Shown piece by piece: positions 15,883 through 16,007 of a stretch of 16,007 bases of DNA (position 1 is its first letter; each line of letters opens with the position of its first letter). The notes beneath the pieces were generated by a model. It made no database searches and was not told the DNA's origin. It saw nothing but the letters and a program-made list of their open reading frames with translations. The translations under genes were made by a program, and so were the position numbers. The stretch spans positions 12,907-28,913 of the forward strand of contig DDAD01000157.1 in assembly GCA_002333205.1 (NCBI GenBank), given 5' to 3'. This stretch comes from Pedobacter sp. UBA2067. GTDB lineage: Bacteria > Bacteroidota > Bacteroidia > Sphingobacteriales > Sphingobacteriaceae.

Positions 15883-15960
15883 GCTTTAAAATGCCTTTAA
15901 AGCGCGAAAATCAGCAATTTTTTGTACTTGCTGATTTTCGTGCAGCCTGAAAATTAGGCT
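15883..15960. repeat. Three adjacent inverted repeats upstream of the act promoter, probable bidirectional terminator
   Basis: Three hairpin-forming sequences lie side by side. GCTTTAAA/TTTAAAGC (15883-15890 and 15896-15903) has a five-base loop. A perfect 13-bp stem CGAAAATCAGCAA/TTGCTGATTTTCG (15905-15917 and 15928-15940) has a ten-base loop. AGCCT/AGGCT (15944-15948 and 15956-15960) is the third. The 13-bp stem is A-rich on one arm and T-rich on the other, a shape seen in bidirectional terminators. It may end an upstream minus-strand gene, of which only a few codons could be in the window. The remaining bases (15961-16007) contain stop codons in all minus-strand frames, consistent with a gene end, but no gene can be named. 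Confidence 0.55.
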
Positions 15961-16007
15961 TCAGATTTTGATATTTTAAATTACTTTTTTAGTATCCATG
16001 CGAATAT

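Noticed and set aside
1..16007. Mobile elements, CRISPR arrays, tRNA or rRNA genes
   Set aside because: No transposase, direct-repeat array, or RNA gene pattern was seen; the window is almost fully occupied by respiratory genes on one strand.

Overview
The window suggests a Bacteroidota chromosome, most likely a Sphingobacteriaceae (Pedobacter-like) aerobe. Three things point there: the gene content and order, a fused ActB-type subunit, and an upstream promoter candidate of the Bacteroidota type (TTTG / TAnnTTTG). Intergenic DNA is AT-rich and all genes lie on the minus strand, so transcription runs from high to low coordinates. Lineage is inferred from gene order and protein features, not from a marker gene.

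Layout in the order of transcription. 16007-15728 is a non-coding leader with stacked inverted repeats and a promoter candidate. 15727-7516 encodes the six subunits of alternative complex III (quinol:cytochrome c oxidoreductase): actA (multiheme cytochrome c), actB (molybdopterin-oxidoreductase-like plus Fe-S domain), actC (NrfD-like), actD (DUF3341), actE (monoheme lipoprotein cytochrome) and actF (second NrfD-like subunit). 7452-4269 encodes subunits II and I of an A-type (caa3/aa3-like) cytochrome c oxidase. A strong intrinsic terminator candidate follows at 4239-4195. The second block, 4179-1, holds ctaA (heme A synthase), ctaB (heme O synthase), two tandem subunit III-like genes, a subunit IV gene and a truncated SCO-family gene that runs off the window edge.

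Together the genes encode an electron path from menaquinol through alternative complex III and its c-type hemes to the CuA and heme a/a3-CuB centres of the terminal oxidase. The second block supplies heme A biosynthesis and accessory subunits. This is a known type of cluster, and I do not see a previously undescribed system in it.

Points that deserve attention: (1) actB is interrupted by a one-base frameshift near 12272, and adding one base restores a continuous 1009-residue protein; (2) the SCO-like protein lacks the copper-binding CxxxC pair (GxxxG instead); (3) ctaA has Asn where the first of the four canonical heme-ligand His residues is expected; (4) a terminator hairpin sits between coxA and ctaA and overlaps the longest possible ctaA start, so the ATG at 4179 is preferred; (5) the smaller subunit III paralog lacks the conserved helix-III acidic residue. 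No tRNA, rRNA, CRISPR array, insertion sequence or other mobile element was seen.
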